Positions 7,112 to 16,145 are shown, numbered from the stretch's first letter. The stretch is 64,000 bases of DNA from Paenibacillus xylanilyticus (GCF_009664365.1 NZ_CP044310.1:390501-454500); one strand, 5' to 3'. Made by a program: numbers and translations. Notes: generated by a model not told the origin, from the sequence alone.

Positions 7112-8533
7112 TTACTTTTGCTGCTGCATTTGATCCTTGAAGCCGCCTTTGTAGCTGGTCGTTGGTGCTTTGACTTTGTCGATTAACAGAATGCCATCAT
7201 ATTGTTCAGTCGGAATGAAGTTCATCGACATCGGATGAATGATTTCATCCACCATGCCATCCTCCGCTGCAAACACCGGGCGGGACAACCAGGCTGCAGC
7301 ACCTGCAGCGTCTTTGGCTTCGGAGAGATCAATGTATGTATTACGGTAGCCGGATTTCATTAAGGTATACTCCAGACTGCCGCGAGGCATCGGAGAGATA
7401 TCAAACGTTTGACCTGTGGAAATCTCGCTCGCTTGTCCTTCATTCATATAAAGCCCGATCACATACATGTCATCCTGCAGCTTCTCATGCATCATTTCGC
7501 CCATGCTTTTGAAGCTGGATTGCCACAACCCGGAGTTCCCGTTACCTTTTCCGATTGGGGGATTGAGAATGGTCGATGTACTCTTGGCGAGATGGTCATT
7601 GTGAGCCCAAAGAATGAATTTTTTACCTGGATACATGACGTCCATTAACCACTCCAGATTATCGGCCATGGCACGGTCGCGGAATTCGTAACTCTCCCGA
7701 GTGTCGTAAGCAGCCATCTCGATAAATTTGCTCCGGTCCTTCAGCACACGGATCATCATGTCAGCCAGTTTCGGGTTGTCCGGGAATGACTTTACGAGTT
7801 CCTGCTTATGCTCGGTGACCCATTGAACCAATTCCTCGTACTGCGGGGAATAAGCATCCTTCACTTGATGAATGGCCGCCTTGAATTCGGGATTGTTGTC
7901 GCTGTCGATACCATATTTGTTAAGGACGGCATACAAATCCGTGATGCCCTGCATCTCAAACGCATAGAACTGCTTGCCTCTGGCAGGATCCAGACTGCTA
8001 ATCCAGTCACTGATAAATTGGGTTAAGTACCCGGTCGTAAACTGCATATCATATCCTGCCAGAATCAGTGGATGATCCGTCTTGCTCTGCTCCTGAATGT
8101 ATTCGTAGAGGCCGAGTGTCTCCTGCGAGTGCCAGATCGGGAAAATGGACAGCTCCATCATCTGGGCAGGCGTCAGGTTTGCTCCTTGTTCATAGGCAAC
8201 AGCTGCATCCCCCATGCCGGATTCGAAGGCAATGACATCATAGCCGAGTTCCTCATGCAAAAATTTGATCATGCGCGTTTTGATGGCACTGTATTCGGCA
8301 ACCCGGTGAAAGTTCTCTCCCAGGCTAACTACTTTCTTGTCCTGCAGCAATGGCTTCAGAAAGGCAAGGTCACTGTAGTTGTCCGAGGTCAGGGATGTAA
8401 TCTCATGGGCATGATCCTGCACCCACTGTTCCTTGGCTATAGGTGAGGCTGCTGCCGAAGTGGAGCCAGCAACCATGGCCATAGCCAGGCCGAGTACAGC
8501 TGTTTTTTGAATAAAACGATGTTTCAGGTTCAT
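7112..8533 (-). CDS. Exported erythromycin-esterase-like protein
   Basis: A 473-residue protein with a signal peptide (KHRFIQKTAVLGLAMAMVAG, cut near STSAAASPIA). The mature part carries erythromycin-esterase-family motifs: VSLGENFHRVAEYSAIK with the family Glu/His pair, YDVIAFESGMGD, and KFILWAHNDHLAK with a further His. Characterised members hydrolyse the macrolide lactone, but many relatives are not resistance enzymes and the export signal here is unlike Ere proteins. Resistance should not be assumed. The start at 8533 has a good GGAGG site; an ORF extension to 8572 lacks one. Confidence 0.8.
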   Translation of the reverse strand: MNLKHRFIQKTAVLGLAMAMVAGSTSAAASPIAKEQWVQDHAHEITSLTSDNYSDLAFLKPLLQDKKVVSLGENFHRVAEYSAIKTRMIKFLHEELGYDVIAFESGMGDAAVAYEQGANLTPAQMMELSIFPIWHSQETLGLYEYIQEQSKTDHPLILAGYDMQFTTGYLTQFISDWISSLDPARGKQFYAFEMQGITDLYAVLNKYGIDSDNNPEFKAAIHQVKDAYSPQYEELVQWVTEHKQELVKSFPDNPKLADMMIRVLKDRSKFIEMAAYDTRESYEFRDRAMADNLEWLMDVMYPGKKFILWAHNDHLAKSTSTILNPPIGKGNGNSGLWQSSFKSMGEMMHEKLQDDMYVIGLYMNEGQASEISTGQTFDISPMPRGSLEYTLMKSGYRNTYIDLSEAKDAAGAAAWLSRPVFAAEDGMVDEIIHPMSMNFIPTEQYDGILLIDKVKAPTTSYKGGFKDQMQQQK

Positions 8534-8617
8534 AATATGTATCCTCCGTATGAATGATAAGTTGAAATCCATAACGCAAGGATACGGGCTAAATCTAAAG
8601 AAAGTATAACGCGGAAC

Positions 8618-9481
8618 TTAGAACGTAATGCATTTCTGATTCAGCAGCTTAATGAATTCATCCAATGCGGTACTGACATACCGCCCCTCCCCACGTACAA
8701 AGGTTGTTGTGGTATGGGTAAACTGCTCAGCCAGATCATGTACAGCGTACGCATCCGGGTTCTTGTGGATCACACTGCAAGGCATAATCGTATATGCAAT
8801 GCTGGATTCTACACAGCTGAGCAAGTTCTCCATCGTACTCACTTCAATCATATTGCGGGCAGATAACCCTTCTTCCTCTAAAAACATTTCCGTAATTTCA
8901 CGGTAGGGGCAGCCCTGAGGGAACACTACCCATGAGACCTGGCACAGGCTCTCAATGGGTGTCTCCGTTCGTTTAGAAATAATATGCACAGTGTCTTGCA
9001 TTTCATATTCCACTCTTAACCCTTCTTTAACACAGGCCCCACTGATAAACGCGCCATCAATCTCATTCGTCTGTATTTTGTGGCGAAGCACTTTTGGAGC
9101 GGTGGCGTTCACTAGCGAGATGGATACCTTTGGATGCGCAATTTGGTATTCGTTCAGAATTTCCATGAAGCGGCTTGAAGCAGCCGTCTCCACGATTCCG
9201 ATTTTTAATGTGCCGGATGGCTCCCCAACATCCTTCATATCCTCTTCCAGGTCGTGCAGCAGATTGTGAATACGTTCGGCATATTTAATAAACTGTTCAC
9301 CTTTGGCTGTGGGTACCACGCCCTTGTGGAATCGGTTGAATAGTTGTACCCCGTACTCCTGTTCCAGCTTTTTGATGCGTGTAGTGACATTAGACTGGGC
9401 ATAGTTCAGTTCTTTGGCGGCTTGCGAGATTTTACCTGACCGTCCGACGGCCAGAATGATATCGATGTCGGATAATTCCAT
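8618..9481 (-). CDS. LysR-family regulator
   Basis: A 287-residue LysR protein. The winged helix occupies residues 1-60 (ISQAAKELNYAQSNVTTRIK), and the periplasmic-binding-like effector domain runs from about 90 (GTLKIGIVETAASSRFMEIL). It is transcribed away from the old-yellow-enzyme gene at 9632, the usual arrangement of a LysR regulator with its target, so it probably controls that gene. AGGAGG lies 6 bases before the ATG. A pair of cysteines (NLLSCVESS and IMPCSVIH) lies in the effector domain; redox sensing is possible but not shown. Confidence 0.9.
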   Translation of the reverse strand: MELSDIDIILAVGRSGKISQAAKELNYAQSNVTTRIKKLEQEYGVQLFNRFHKGVVPTAKGEQFIKYAERIHNLLHDLEEDMKDVGEPSGTLKIGIVETAASSRFMEILNEYQIAHPKVSISLVNATAPKVLRHKIQTNEIDGAFISGACVKEGLRVEYEMQDTVHIISKRTETPIESLCQVSWVVFPQGCPYREITEMFLEEEGLSARNMIEVSTMENLLSCVESSIAYTIMPCSVIHKNPDAYAVHDLAEQFTHTTTTFVRGEGRYVSTALDEFIKLLNQKCITF

Positions 9482-9535
9482 GGGTTGCCTCCTGATTGTG
9501 GAATCTCTTCAGATCATAAATAAATGTACATGAGA

Positions 9536-9552
9536 TATCTCTAGTAGTGATA
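9536..9552. promoter_or_regulatory. Candidate LysR operator
   Basis: TATC-N9-GATA (TATCTCTAGTAGTGATA) is an imperfect palindrome with the T-N11-A core preferred by LysR proteins. It lies in the 150-base gap between the LysR gene and the oxidoreductase gene. Confidence 0.4.
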
Positions 9553-9631
9553 CTTCTATATATTTTAATCATTTTACGATATGTCTGAGCCAGCCTAAAA
9601 TATCCTTAATTACGATGAGAGAAGGGATGGC

Positions 9632-10684
9632 ATGAATAATCATTTGAATTTACTCAATCCGGTTAAGATCAATCAGTGGCAGCTAAGAAATCGTATTGTG
9701 ATGGCACCGTTAACAAGAGGATTTGCGAATGATGCGGATGGTACGGTGACAGAGGAGATGGTGGCCTATTATGAGCAGCGTGCACGAGATGGTGCGGGTC
9801 TGATTATTACGGAGGGGATTAACCCCAGTCTGGCTGGCAAAGGGACGTATGGCATACCCGGCCTGTATACGGAAGAGCAAGCGATCTCATGGCAAAAGGT
9901 AACGGAGGCCGTTCACAGACAGGGCGGGACGATCATTGCCCAACTCTGGCATGTCGGTCGATTGTCCCACTCTGACCTCATTGGAAGAACACCGCAGGCG
10001 CCTTCAAGTATTCAGGCTGAGGGGAAGGTGCATAAGTTGCACAAGCCATACCAGATTCCCGAAACGATGCGCACACAGGATATTCAGAGTACAATTCATC
10101 ATTTTCAGATCGCTGCCCGTCATGCCGTGCTGGCCGGATTCGATGGAATTGAGCTGCATGCAGCTCATGGATATTTAATTGATCAGTTCATCAGTGAGAA
10201 AACGAATCACAGAACCGATGAATATGGAGGCGGGATTATGGGGAGATTACGTTTTTTGAGAGAAATCATCCTGGCAGTAGAAAAGGAAATCAGCGTAGAT
10301 CGCATATCCATCCGATTTTCCGAGAAGAAGGATGATGACCCTTCCTACGTGTGGACAGATAAGGCGGGCATGATTACCGCCTATCTTAACCTGTTCCGTG
10401 AGACCGGTATTACGATTCTTCATCCTTCCAGAGATCAATATACAAGAGTCTGGGCGGGGAAGAAGACCTTTCATGAGATGATCAGGGAACAGTGGGAGCA
10501 CACCATTATTGGAGTGGGGGATCTTGATATTCACACGGCAGAAGAAGGTCTGAATGATGGAGTCATTAATCTTGCCGCCTTCGGTCGGCCTTATATTGCT
10601 AATCCCGATCTTGTGCACAGATTGCGCACAGGTGAGCCGTTAGTCGAGTACGATGTGACTAAGCATTTGCCTATATTGGTCTGA
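9632..10684 (+). CDS. Old yellow enzyme-family NADH:flavin oxidoreductase
   Basis: A 350-residue FMN-binding TIM barrel of the classical old yellow enzyme class (NemA-like). Visible motifs are RIVMAPLTRGFA near the FMN site, IIAQLWHVGR, and GFDGIELHAAHGYLIDQF with the HxxH pair that binds the oxygen of the substrate. Enzymes of this group use NAD(P)H to reduce activated C=C bonds, nitrate esters and N-ethylmaleimide. The likely regulator is the divergent LysR. Length is slightly under the E. coli NemA size (365). The exact substrate is unknown. Confidence 0.9.
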   Translation: MNNHLNLLNPVKINQWQLRNRIVMAPLTRGFANDADGTVTEEMVAYYEQRARDGAGLIITEGINPSLAGKGTYGIPGLYTEEQAISWQKVTEAVHRQGGTIIAQLWHVGRLSHSDLIGRTPQAPSSIQAEGKVHKLHKPYQIPETMRTQDIQSTIHHFQIAARHAVLAGFDGIELHAAHGYLIDQFISEKTNHRTDEYGGGIMGRLRFLREIILAVEKEISVDRISIRFSEKKDDDPSYVWTDKAGMITAYLNLFRETGITILHPSRDQYTRVWAGKKTFHEMIREQWEHTIIGVGDLDIHTAEEGLNDGVINLAAFGRPYIANPDLVHRLRTGEPLVEYDVTKHLPILV

Positions 10685-10692
10685 AAAAAAAG

Positions 10693-10725
10693 GGGGCAGC
10701 TCTAATCCGAAGATTAGGCTGCCCC
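10693..10725. terminator. Bidirectional terminator, oxidoreductase / MFS
   Basis: GGGGCAGC...GCTGCCCC with an inner CTAATC/GATTAG pair and a CGAA-type loop, preceded by a run of ten A that acts as the T-run for the minus-strand MFS gene. Confidence 0.8.
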
Positions 10726-10746
10726 TTCCTGTTGTTACGGGAACAG

Positions 10747-11955
10747 TTATGAGCTGCTGACAATGCCCGGTTTCTTTTCAGTGAAATAGTAACCGAGGGC
10801 CAGCAGCGGCATGATCAGGCCGATCAGTGTCGTCAGACTCCAGCCACCTGATGCGTAAGACCAGCTTCCGATAGAGGAACCAAGGGCACCTCCAATAAAG
10901 AAGATCGACATGAAGATTCCGTTTACCCGTCCTCTGGCTTCACCAGCAAGGGAGTAGATGACGCGCTGCCCCAGAACGAGATTGCCCGAGACGGCCATGT
11001 CGAGTGTAATGGCAACAACGACCAGCAGAACCAGCTCAGCAGTCGAATGTCCCTGGAACACGTACGCAAGGCCGAAGGATAGAACAGCTATCACTATGGC
11101 GAGCCCGGTCAATATCCGGGTCAGGCCTTTGTCTGCCCATCTGCCCGCGATGGGAGCCGCAATGGCCCCGCCCACCCCGGCTAGGGCAAACCACGCAATG
11201 CCCTGCTGAGTCATGCCAAAATCATTCGCCAGCCGCAAGGGTACGGTGGTCCAGAAGAGACTGAAGGCACCAAACAAGCTGGCCTGATACAGCGCCCGGC
11301 GGCGCAGCATGGGCAGCGTTTTAAACAGGGTACCCAGTGAAACAATGAGCTGACCATATTTCATTGCAGGCTGAGGCTTGCGTGCAGGAAGAGCACGTGA
11401 TAATAGCAGAGCGAGCAGTGCAATAACGATAGCGGAGAAGATAAAGACAGCCTGCCAACCAAAAGCATCCGTAATGAAGCTTGCCACCGGGCGAGCCAGC
11501 ATGATGCCAAGAAGAAGGCCGCTCATGACATTGCCTACGACTTGCCCGCGCTGTTCTTCCGAAGTAAGGTAAGTCGCGTAGGGTACGAGAATCTGGGCAA
11601 CGACGGAACCTACACCGATAACCAGAGAGGCCGTTAGAAATAATATTGCATGAGTGGAGAACGCTGCTGCAGCCAAGGCAACAACCAGTAATACCAGAAA
11701 GGAAGTTACGAGCCGCCGATTCTCCATAATGTCACTGAGCGGTACGATAAACAGCAGTCCGATGACATAACCAATTTGCGTTAACGTTACAATTAATCCT
11801 GCCGCAGCAGACGACAATCCTGTCGTATCACTGATCGGCCCGATTACGGTCTGTGCGTAGTACAGATTAGCCACAATGAGTCCGCATGCCGCAGCCAAAA
11901 GGAAAACCAGCCAACGGGGAACCTGTTTTGCTTGCACATCGTTTTTCATGTTCAT
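10747..11955 (-). CDS. MFS transporter (drug/metabolite efflux type)
   Basis: A 402-residue major facilitator protein with 12 predicted membrane segments. The loop after segment 2 reads VPLSDIMENRRLV, the usual MFS motif, and the N-terminal half is like DHA1-type exporters. It is divergent from a TetR regulator at 12231 with palindromes between, the classical arrangement for an efflux pump and its repressor. The ATG at 11955 is chosen because GGAGG is spaced well for it; earlier ATGs at 11964 and 11973 are too close to or upstream of that site. Substrate unknown. Confidence 0.88.
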   Translation of the reverse strand: MNMKNDVQAKQVPRWLVFLLAAACGLIVANLYYAQTVIGPISDTTGLSSAAAGLIVTLTQIGYVIGLLFIVPLSDIMENRRLVTSFLVLLVVALAAAAFSTHAILFLTASLVIGVGSVVAQILVPYATYLTSEEQRGQVVGNVMSGLLLGIMLARPVASFITDAFGWQAVFIFSAIVIALLALLLSRALPARKPQPAMKYGQLIVSLGTLFKTLPMLRRRALYQASLFGAFSLFWTTVPLRLANDFGMTQQGIAWFALAGVGGAIAAPIAGRWADKGLTRILTGLAIVIAVLSFGLAYVFQGHSTAELVLLVVVAITLDMAVSGNLVLGQRVIYSLAGEARGRVNGIFMSIFFIGGALGSSIGSWSYASGGWSLTTLIGLIMPLLALGYYFTEKKPGIVSSS

Positions 11956-11987
11956 GATTATCATCCTCCACATGGTATTAAATTACT

Positions 11988-12000
11988 ACTCAGTATGAGT
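11988..12000. promoter_or_regulatory. Candidate TetR operator near the MFS start
   Basis: ACTCA-GTA-TGAGT is a perfect palindrome 32 bases upstream of the MFS start codon, placed where a repressor would block transcription. Confidence 0.45.
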
Positions 12001-12061
12001 CAATACAGCTGGGATCATTATTTTCTAAACTGTTCGTTCACTAATTACAAACATATAATAA

Positions 12062-12075
12062 ACTAAACGTTTAGT
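12062..12075. promoter_or_regulatory. Candidate TetR operator in the divergent region
   Basis: ACTAAACGTTTAGT is a perfect 14-base palindrome in the MFS/TetR gap. It differs from the site at 11988, so probably only one of the two is the true operator. Confidence 0.45.
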
Positions 12076-12230
12076 ATTGTAAATAGGCGTGATAAAAAAT
12101 GTTTTGAGATCAGCAGCATCGTCGGAGGGTCAAATTGTTTATGTGGAGGGCAATTTAGTATAATGAACGTATCGTTTTTAAGAAAACAGAAAAGCAATGT
12201 ACGGTTAGAAACAAGAAAGGGTTGGTTTAA

Positions 12231-12809
12231 ATGACAGCCAAAAGAGGGCGTCCCCGCAACATGGAAACCCAGAATGCCATTCTGGCAGCTGCGTATGAGT
12301 TATTGCTGGAACATGGCTTTGCCGCGATTACAGTTGAAAAGATAGCTGAGCGAGCGCAAGTAAGCAAAGCAACCATATATAAATGGTGGCCCAATAAGGG
12401 AGCTGTCATTATGGATGGATACATGTCGGCCATGACAGCAAGATTGCCTGTCCCGGATACAGGATCGGTATTTGAGGATGTACGTATTCATGCGAGTAAT
12501 ATGATTCAATTTTTGACCAGCCAGGACGGAAAGGCCATTACAGAGATTATCGGAGAAGGGCAGTCAGATCCAGGTCTTGCGGTAGAATACCGGACCAGAT
12601 ATATTCAGCCTCGTCGGCGTGAAGCTTGGGGAATTATTGAAAAGGGCGTAACGCGTGGCGAATTGAAGAGTGACCTGGATATCGGTTTGTGTATCGACAT
12701 GATCTACGGGCCAGTGTTTTATCGCATGTTAGTGACGGGAGAGCCAATGGATCCAGAGTTTGTACATAGACTATTGGATTCACTATTTGCAGGGATTAAG
12801 TCTGATTAG
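12231..12809 (+). CDS. TetR-family repressor
   Basis: A 192-residue TetR protein. The helix-turn-helix lies in residues 15-60 (ITVEKIAERAQVSKATIYKWWPNKGAVI), and the C-terminal half matches the TetR_C_11 style (ITEIIGEGQSDPGLAVEYRTRYIQPRRREAW). It probably represses the divergent MFS gene and itself. The start codon follows AAGGG at a normal spacing. The next gene downstream is on the other strand, so it is transcribed alone. Confidence 0.88.
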   Translation: MTAKRGRPRNMETQNAILAAAYELLLEHGFAAITVEKIAERAQVSKATIYKWWPNKGAVIMDGYMSAMTARLPVPDTGSVFEDVRIHASNMIQFLTSQDGKAITEIIGEGQSDPGLAVEYRTRYIQPRRREAWGIIEKGVTRGELKSDLDIGLCIDMIYGPVFYRMLVTGEPMDPEFVHRLLDSLFAGIKSD

Positions 12810-12839
12810 TGGAGCGAAAGAACGAAAGCCGAAGGGGAG

Positions 12840-12865
12840 CAGGGCGATTCTCATGAATCACCCTG
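12840..12865. terminator. Hairpin between TetR and luciferase-like genes
   Basis: CAGGGCGATTC / GAATCACCCTG with a four-base loop, one mismatch. The stop codon of the luciferase-like gene is in the loop. There is no clear T-run, so this may be a weak terminator or RNA-end stabiliser. Confidence 0.45.
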
Positions 12866-14017
12866 TATGAAGGCGTATCTGGCGAGGCTGCGACATACCT
12901 GAAACAGGGGAGAGATGGCTGGGGGCCAAGAAGCAGAAGGGTAGGAGGCAGAGGAAGGAGATTGCTGGCTTAACATGGGGGGATTGTTCCATACCACACT
13001 CGGCAATTCTCGTCGCAATACAGGTGCTACGTCTTGGGCAAAACGCTCCACTTGCTCCAGCTGCTCACTATGACTGAGTCCATCCACACTAATGCTAAGC
13101 ACCTGATGTCCAAACGCGGCGTGGTAGTCCATGATTTTCTCAATGACCTGTTCCGGACTACCAATAAGCACGGGGCCACGTGCAATGTTATCTTCCAGAT
13201 CTGTGAAGGGTGACTGATTATGCTGTGCGGCTGCAGTAGCATGAAAAGCATTATAGTAAGGTGTGTAGCGACGAATCGCCTCCTCACGAGTATCTGCCAG
13301 ATACAGGCTGCCTGCTCCCGATCCGATCACCGCGCGGCTTGCATCATGACCATAATGATCGAGGCGTTCAAGGTAATGGTCAATCAATGCTTTGTATTTT
13401 GCCTGGGGATGAAAAGAATTCGAAGTGAAGAGCGGCTCACCATATTTCGCTGCCAGTTCAGTAGAGAGGGTACTCGACGCGCTGCCATGCCAGATTGGAA
13501 TGGATTGCTGGAGTGGTCTCGGCCAAGTGGTAACCTCATGAAGGGGAGGTCGATACGTGCCCTGCCAGGTTACGTTCTCCTCCGTCCACAGGCGCTTCAG
13601 CAGCTCATAACGTTCAGCAAGGGAAACCCACTGTTCCTCTTCACGAATGCCAAACAGCGGATAGTGCCGGGGGTCATTGCCTTTCCCGATGATCATCTCC
13701 AGCCGTCCACCAGATAACTGATCCAGCGTTGCATAATCCTCTGCAACCCGCACCGGATCGAGTACGCTTAGAACAGTGACTGTGGTAAGCAACCGGATAC
13801 GAGAGGTAGCTGCAGCTATAGCAGTCAATACAACTGGAGGTGAAGAGGACAGAAAAGGTGCCCCGTGCCGCTCACCAATCCCGTATGCATCGAAACCCAA
13901 ACGTTCGGCCAGTCTGGCTTGCTCCAGAATGTTGTGGAATTTCTGCTGTGTAGTGAGTGCTTCGCCAGTGACCGCATTAGGCAGGTTCATCATGAGGCTA
14001 AACAAGGCAAATTTCAT
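12851..14017 (-). CDS. Luciferase-like (LLM-class) flavin-dependent oxidoreductase
   Basis: A 388-residue F420/FMN-type monooxygenase relative. Residues 1-340 form the bacterial-luciferase TIM barrel: ARLAERLGFDAYGIGERHG, TTVTVLSVLDPVRVAEDYATLDQLSGGRLEMIIGKGND and GSPEQVIEKI are typical of the family. Such enzymes oxidise small carbonyl, amine or alkyl compounds; the substrate is unknown. The last 45 or so residues (serine/proline-rich SSASYPSASWPP then RYAFIQGDS) look unlike the family and may be an extension after a lost stop or a frameshift. AAGGAGA lies before the ATG. Confidence 0.85.
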   Translation of the reverse strand: MKFALFSLMMNLPNAVTGEALTTQQKFHNILEQARLAERLGFDAYGIGERHGAPFLSSSPPVVLTAIAAATSRIRLLTTVTVLSVLDPVRVAEDYATLDQLSGGRLEMIIGKGNDPRHYPLFGIREEEQWVSLAERYELLKRLWTEENVTWQGTYRPPLHEVTTWPRPLQQSIPIWHGSASSTLSTELAAKYGEPLFTSNSFHPQAKYKALIDHYLERLDHYGHDASRAVIGSGAGSLYLADTREEAIRRYTPYYNAFHATAAAQHNQSPFTDLEDNIARGPVLIGSPEQVIEKIMDYHAAFGHQVLSISVDGLSHSEQLEQVERFAQDVAPVLRRELPSVVWNNPPMLSQQSPSSASYPSASWPPAISPLFQVCRSLARYAFIQGDS

Positions 14018-14282
14018 CTGAACTTCTCCTTGAACTGGATTGGCCAGTCTGTGTTGTTTAACCCCATGGAAATAGTAGGATATTATGAGTTAAACTCACT
14101 GTAACATGTCCGTTTCGATTCTTCTAATGGATTTTTTCTATAAGACGAAATATATTCAATATAAATGTCTAAATGTGCAGGAAATTGCCACGATTTTTAT
14201 TGACCGCTGTAAAATTTAGGATTAAAATTGTACTTATCATAGAAATTCAAATTTCTGGATTTTCATTGTGGAGGTGGGAGAC

Positions 14283-15677
14283 ATGGAACCTACAACTACG
14301 ATACGCTCAAATATTGAGGATTACATCAGGAAACAGGGGTATACCCTTCAATACTTTGCTGATATATCGGGGGTTAACGCCGGGACGTTAAGTGCAATTA
14401 TCAAAGGTACACGGCCGATCGCCATGGCTCAATTGGACCTCATCACTCAGGGCATGAAGCTGGAAGAGGGCCACTTCTACGAAATATATGGTGCTGAATG
14501 TTTTGTGGAGTCCGCACCGCACTGGAGAAGGCTTGAGCCGTTCCTGCAACGCTGCGCTGAGTTGGACAAGCTGGACTGCATACAGAGGGTAATTCAGCAA
14601 GTGACGGATGACCGCTCCTATGTGTCCGAATTGTTCGAGCTGGCCGAGTATATGCTTGAACGTGATCAGAAGAAGGCTGCGCGAATGCTGTACGAATGTG
14701 TCGCCGAGTGCGAGAAGTACCAGCACTCCGAACGTCTGGCACTATGCCATTATCGCATTTTCACCTTGTCTCTTGGCCAGGACCAGCATGAGAATCTCAG
14801 GGCCGCAGTTCACTTCGAGCCGTATATTAACCGGCTGGATGAAGAGCGACAGCTGGACGCGATCAGGGAATTGGCTAATACATATAGTGGATTGCGCCAC
14901 TGGGATAAGGTATTTCAATTAGCTGGTGAACTAGAGCAGCGAGTTGGCTTTTTGGAACAATATCAAACGAAGAAAAAAGGTTTAGATAACCATAGAGTTT
15001 CCAAGCACCCTCTATTCACCTATAGATCTTATGCGCATTTATTGATGTCTAATGTGTGGGGCGAGCGGGGAAATTACGAAAAGGCTTTGAATCTTACAAC
15101 GCTGTATTCCAATGTTGTTGTGGATGACCCTACAGCAGAGGATCTTATATTTATTAAAAGATTTAAGGATTGGGCGGAAGTTAATTCCTACCTTTATAAA
15201 TTGATGTTGGGTGATTACGAAGCCTTAAATTCCTATTTGGATTTTATTGATGAAGACGAAAATGAAACACTTCTTGGGTTGGTTAAAGTTATGGAAGCAG
15301 CAAATCTATACAATTTGAATGTAGACCACGCCCTCAGGAGGTTTGATCTATATATTCATCTTTTATTTGAGGAAGGCAATCACGAAACTAGCTATGTGGT
15401 TCAAGTCAAAGATGATAGGTACACCAAATTTTGGGCAGAATTAGCGTTCTATCAGCTATCTAAGGAAAGATATGAAGAAGGATTTAGGAGTTTAATGACT
15501 TGTTTGTCATCAGCTCATAAAATCAAAGATGACTCAACAATCATTTACTGTGTAGGTTTATTCGAAGAATACAGGCATCAAGCGACTGAATCTGTGAAGC
15601 TAAATTATTCAAATCTTATCAAGGAGGTTTATGGTCGATATGCTAAAAAAAGCCACGTTAGTATTAATGTTGTTTAG
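14283..15677 (+). CDS. RRNPP-type peptide receptor / regulator (AloR-like)
   Basis: A 464-residue cytoplasmic regulator. Residues 5-60 form a helix-turn-helix (YTLQYFADISGVNAGTLSAIIKG), and the rest is a helical TPR-like array with repeated LYECVAECEKY- and LANTYSGLRHWDKVF-type segments. This is the RRNPP plan (Rap, NprR, PlcR, AimR). A short secreted-peptide ORF overlaps its 3-prime end, as in rap-phr pairs. Paenibacillus polymyxa has many such receptors, called Alo. ATG at 14283 follows GGAGGTG. Base composition changes abruptly near 14.95 kb: one 60-base line in the first half is 53 percent GC, one in the second half 33 percent. Whether it activates or represses, and what, is unknown. Confidence 0.85.
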   Translation: MEPTTTIRSNIEDYIRKQGYTLQYFADISGVNAGTLSAIIKGTRPIAMAQLDLITQGMKLEEGHFYEIYGAECFVESAPHWRRLEPFLQRCAELDKLDCIQRVIQQVTDDRSYVSELFELAEYMLERDQKKAARMLYECVAECEKYQHSERLALCHYRIFTLSLGQDQHENLRAAVHFEPYINRLDEERQLDAIRELANTYSGLRHWDKVFQLAGELEQRVGFLEQYQTKKKGLDNHRVSKHPLFTYRSYAHLLMSNVWGERGNYEKALNLTTLYSNVVVDDPTAEDLIFIKRFKDWAEVNSYLYKLMLGDYEALNSYLDFIDEDENETLLGLVKVMEAANLYNLNVDHALRRFDLYIHLLFEEGNHETSYVVQVKDDRYTKFWAELAFYQLSKERYEEGFRSLMTCLSSAHKIKDDSTIIYCVGLFEEYRHQATESVKLNYSNLIKEVYGRYAKKSHVSINVV

Positions 15678-15762
15678 TTCAATCCTTTTGTTTACAGGTA
15701 TGATTAACCCTATGGATTCCATGAGAAGTTCTGTATCTAGTCACGGTACAGGTGGATACTAA
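15631..15762 (+). CDS. Secreted signalling pro-peptide (AloP-like)
   Basis: A 43-residue ORF overlapping the receptor gene by 47 bases in the +1 frame. It starts MVDMLKK, continues with a hydrophobic export segment (ATLVLMLFSSILLFTGM), then a short polar tail ending MRSSVSSHGTGGY. AAGGAGG lies just upstream; the ATG at 15631 is close to it and the in-frame ATG at 15640 slightly far, so either may be used. By analogy with Phr and AloP peptides, export and cleavage would release a C-terminal peptide around SHGTGG, taken back in by an Opp importer to bind the receptor. A hairpin terminator follows. Confidence 0.75.
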   Translation: MVDMLKKATLVLMLFSSILLFTGMINPMDSMRSSVSSHGTGGY

Positions 15763-15802
15763 AAGGCCTTTGGTTTGTGTATAGATGTTGTAAAATGTGG
15801 AC

Positions 15803-15840
15803 GAGCGTTCTTTCCGAATTAAGGAAATGAACGCTCTTTT
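15803..15840 (+). terminator. Terminator of the receptor/peptide operon
   Basis: GAGCGTTC / GAACGCTC with additional TTCC/GGAA pairing and a following TTTT. Confidence 0.75.
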
Positions 15841-16145
15841 GTGAATGTATTCTAATATGAATCACAGTAGTAATTTAGTTATGTTAATAGTTAGCTGCAA
15901 TTAAGAGTTGGTTAATTGGAATCCGTACGTGAAAATAATCATTTGATTCTATACAAGATGTGGAAAGTGAATGCGGTTAAACACCTAAAGCTGGTTAGTC
16001 TTTAGTCTATATCTTGAATTGTTGCAAAATGCTTGGTAATGAATGAATACGCTCTGCAAATAAACTTTTTGATTTGCAAAGGAATAAAATATGAATTTTT
16101 TGGCAATCTATCCTAAAATGGTCTATAAAGAAGGGGGTGCATGCT
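15841..16145. other. AT-rich gap without a gene
   Basis: Between the peptide operon terminator and the Spo0E-like gene. No ORF with a ribosome site was found on either strand. It presumably holds the promoter of the Spo0E-like gene, but no clear -35/-10 pair was found. Confidence 0.5.

Noticed and set aside
7112..8533. Calling the exported esterase-like protein a macrolide resistance gene
   Set aside because: Family likeness only; signal peptide and mixed functions in the family argue against the claim.
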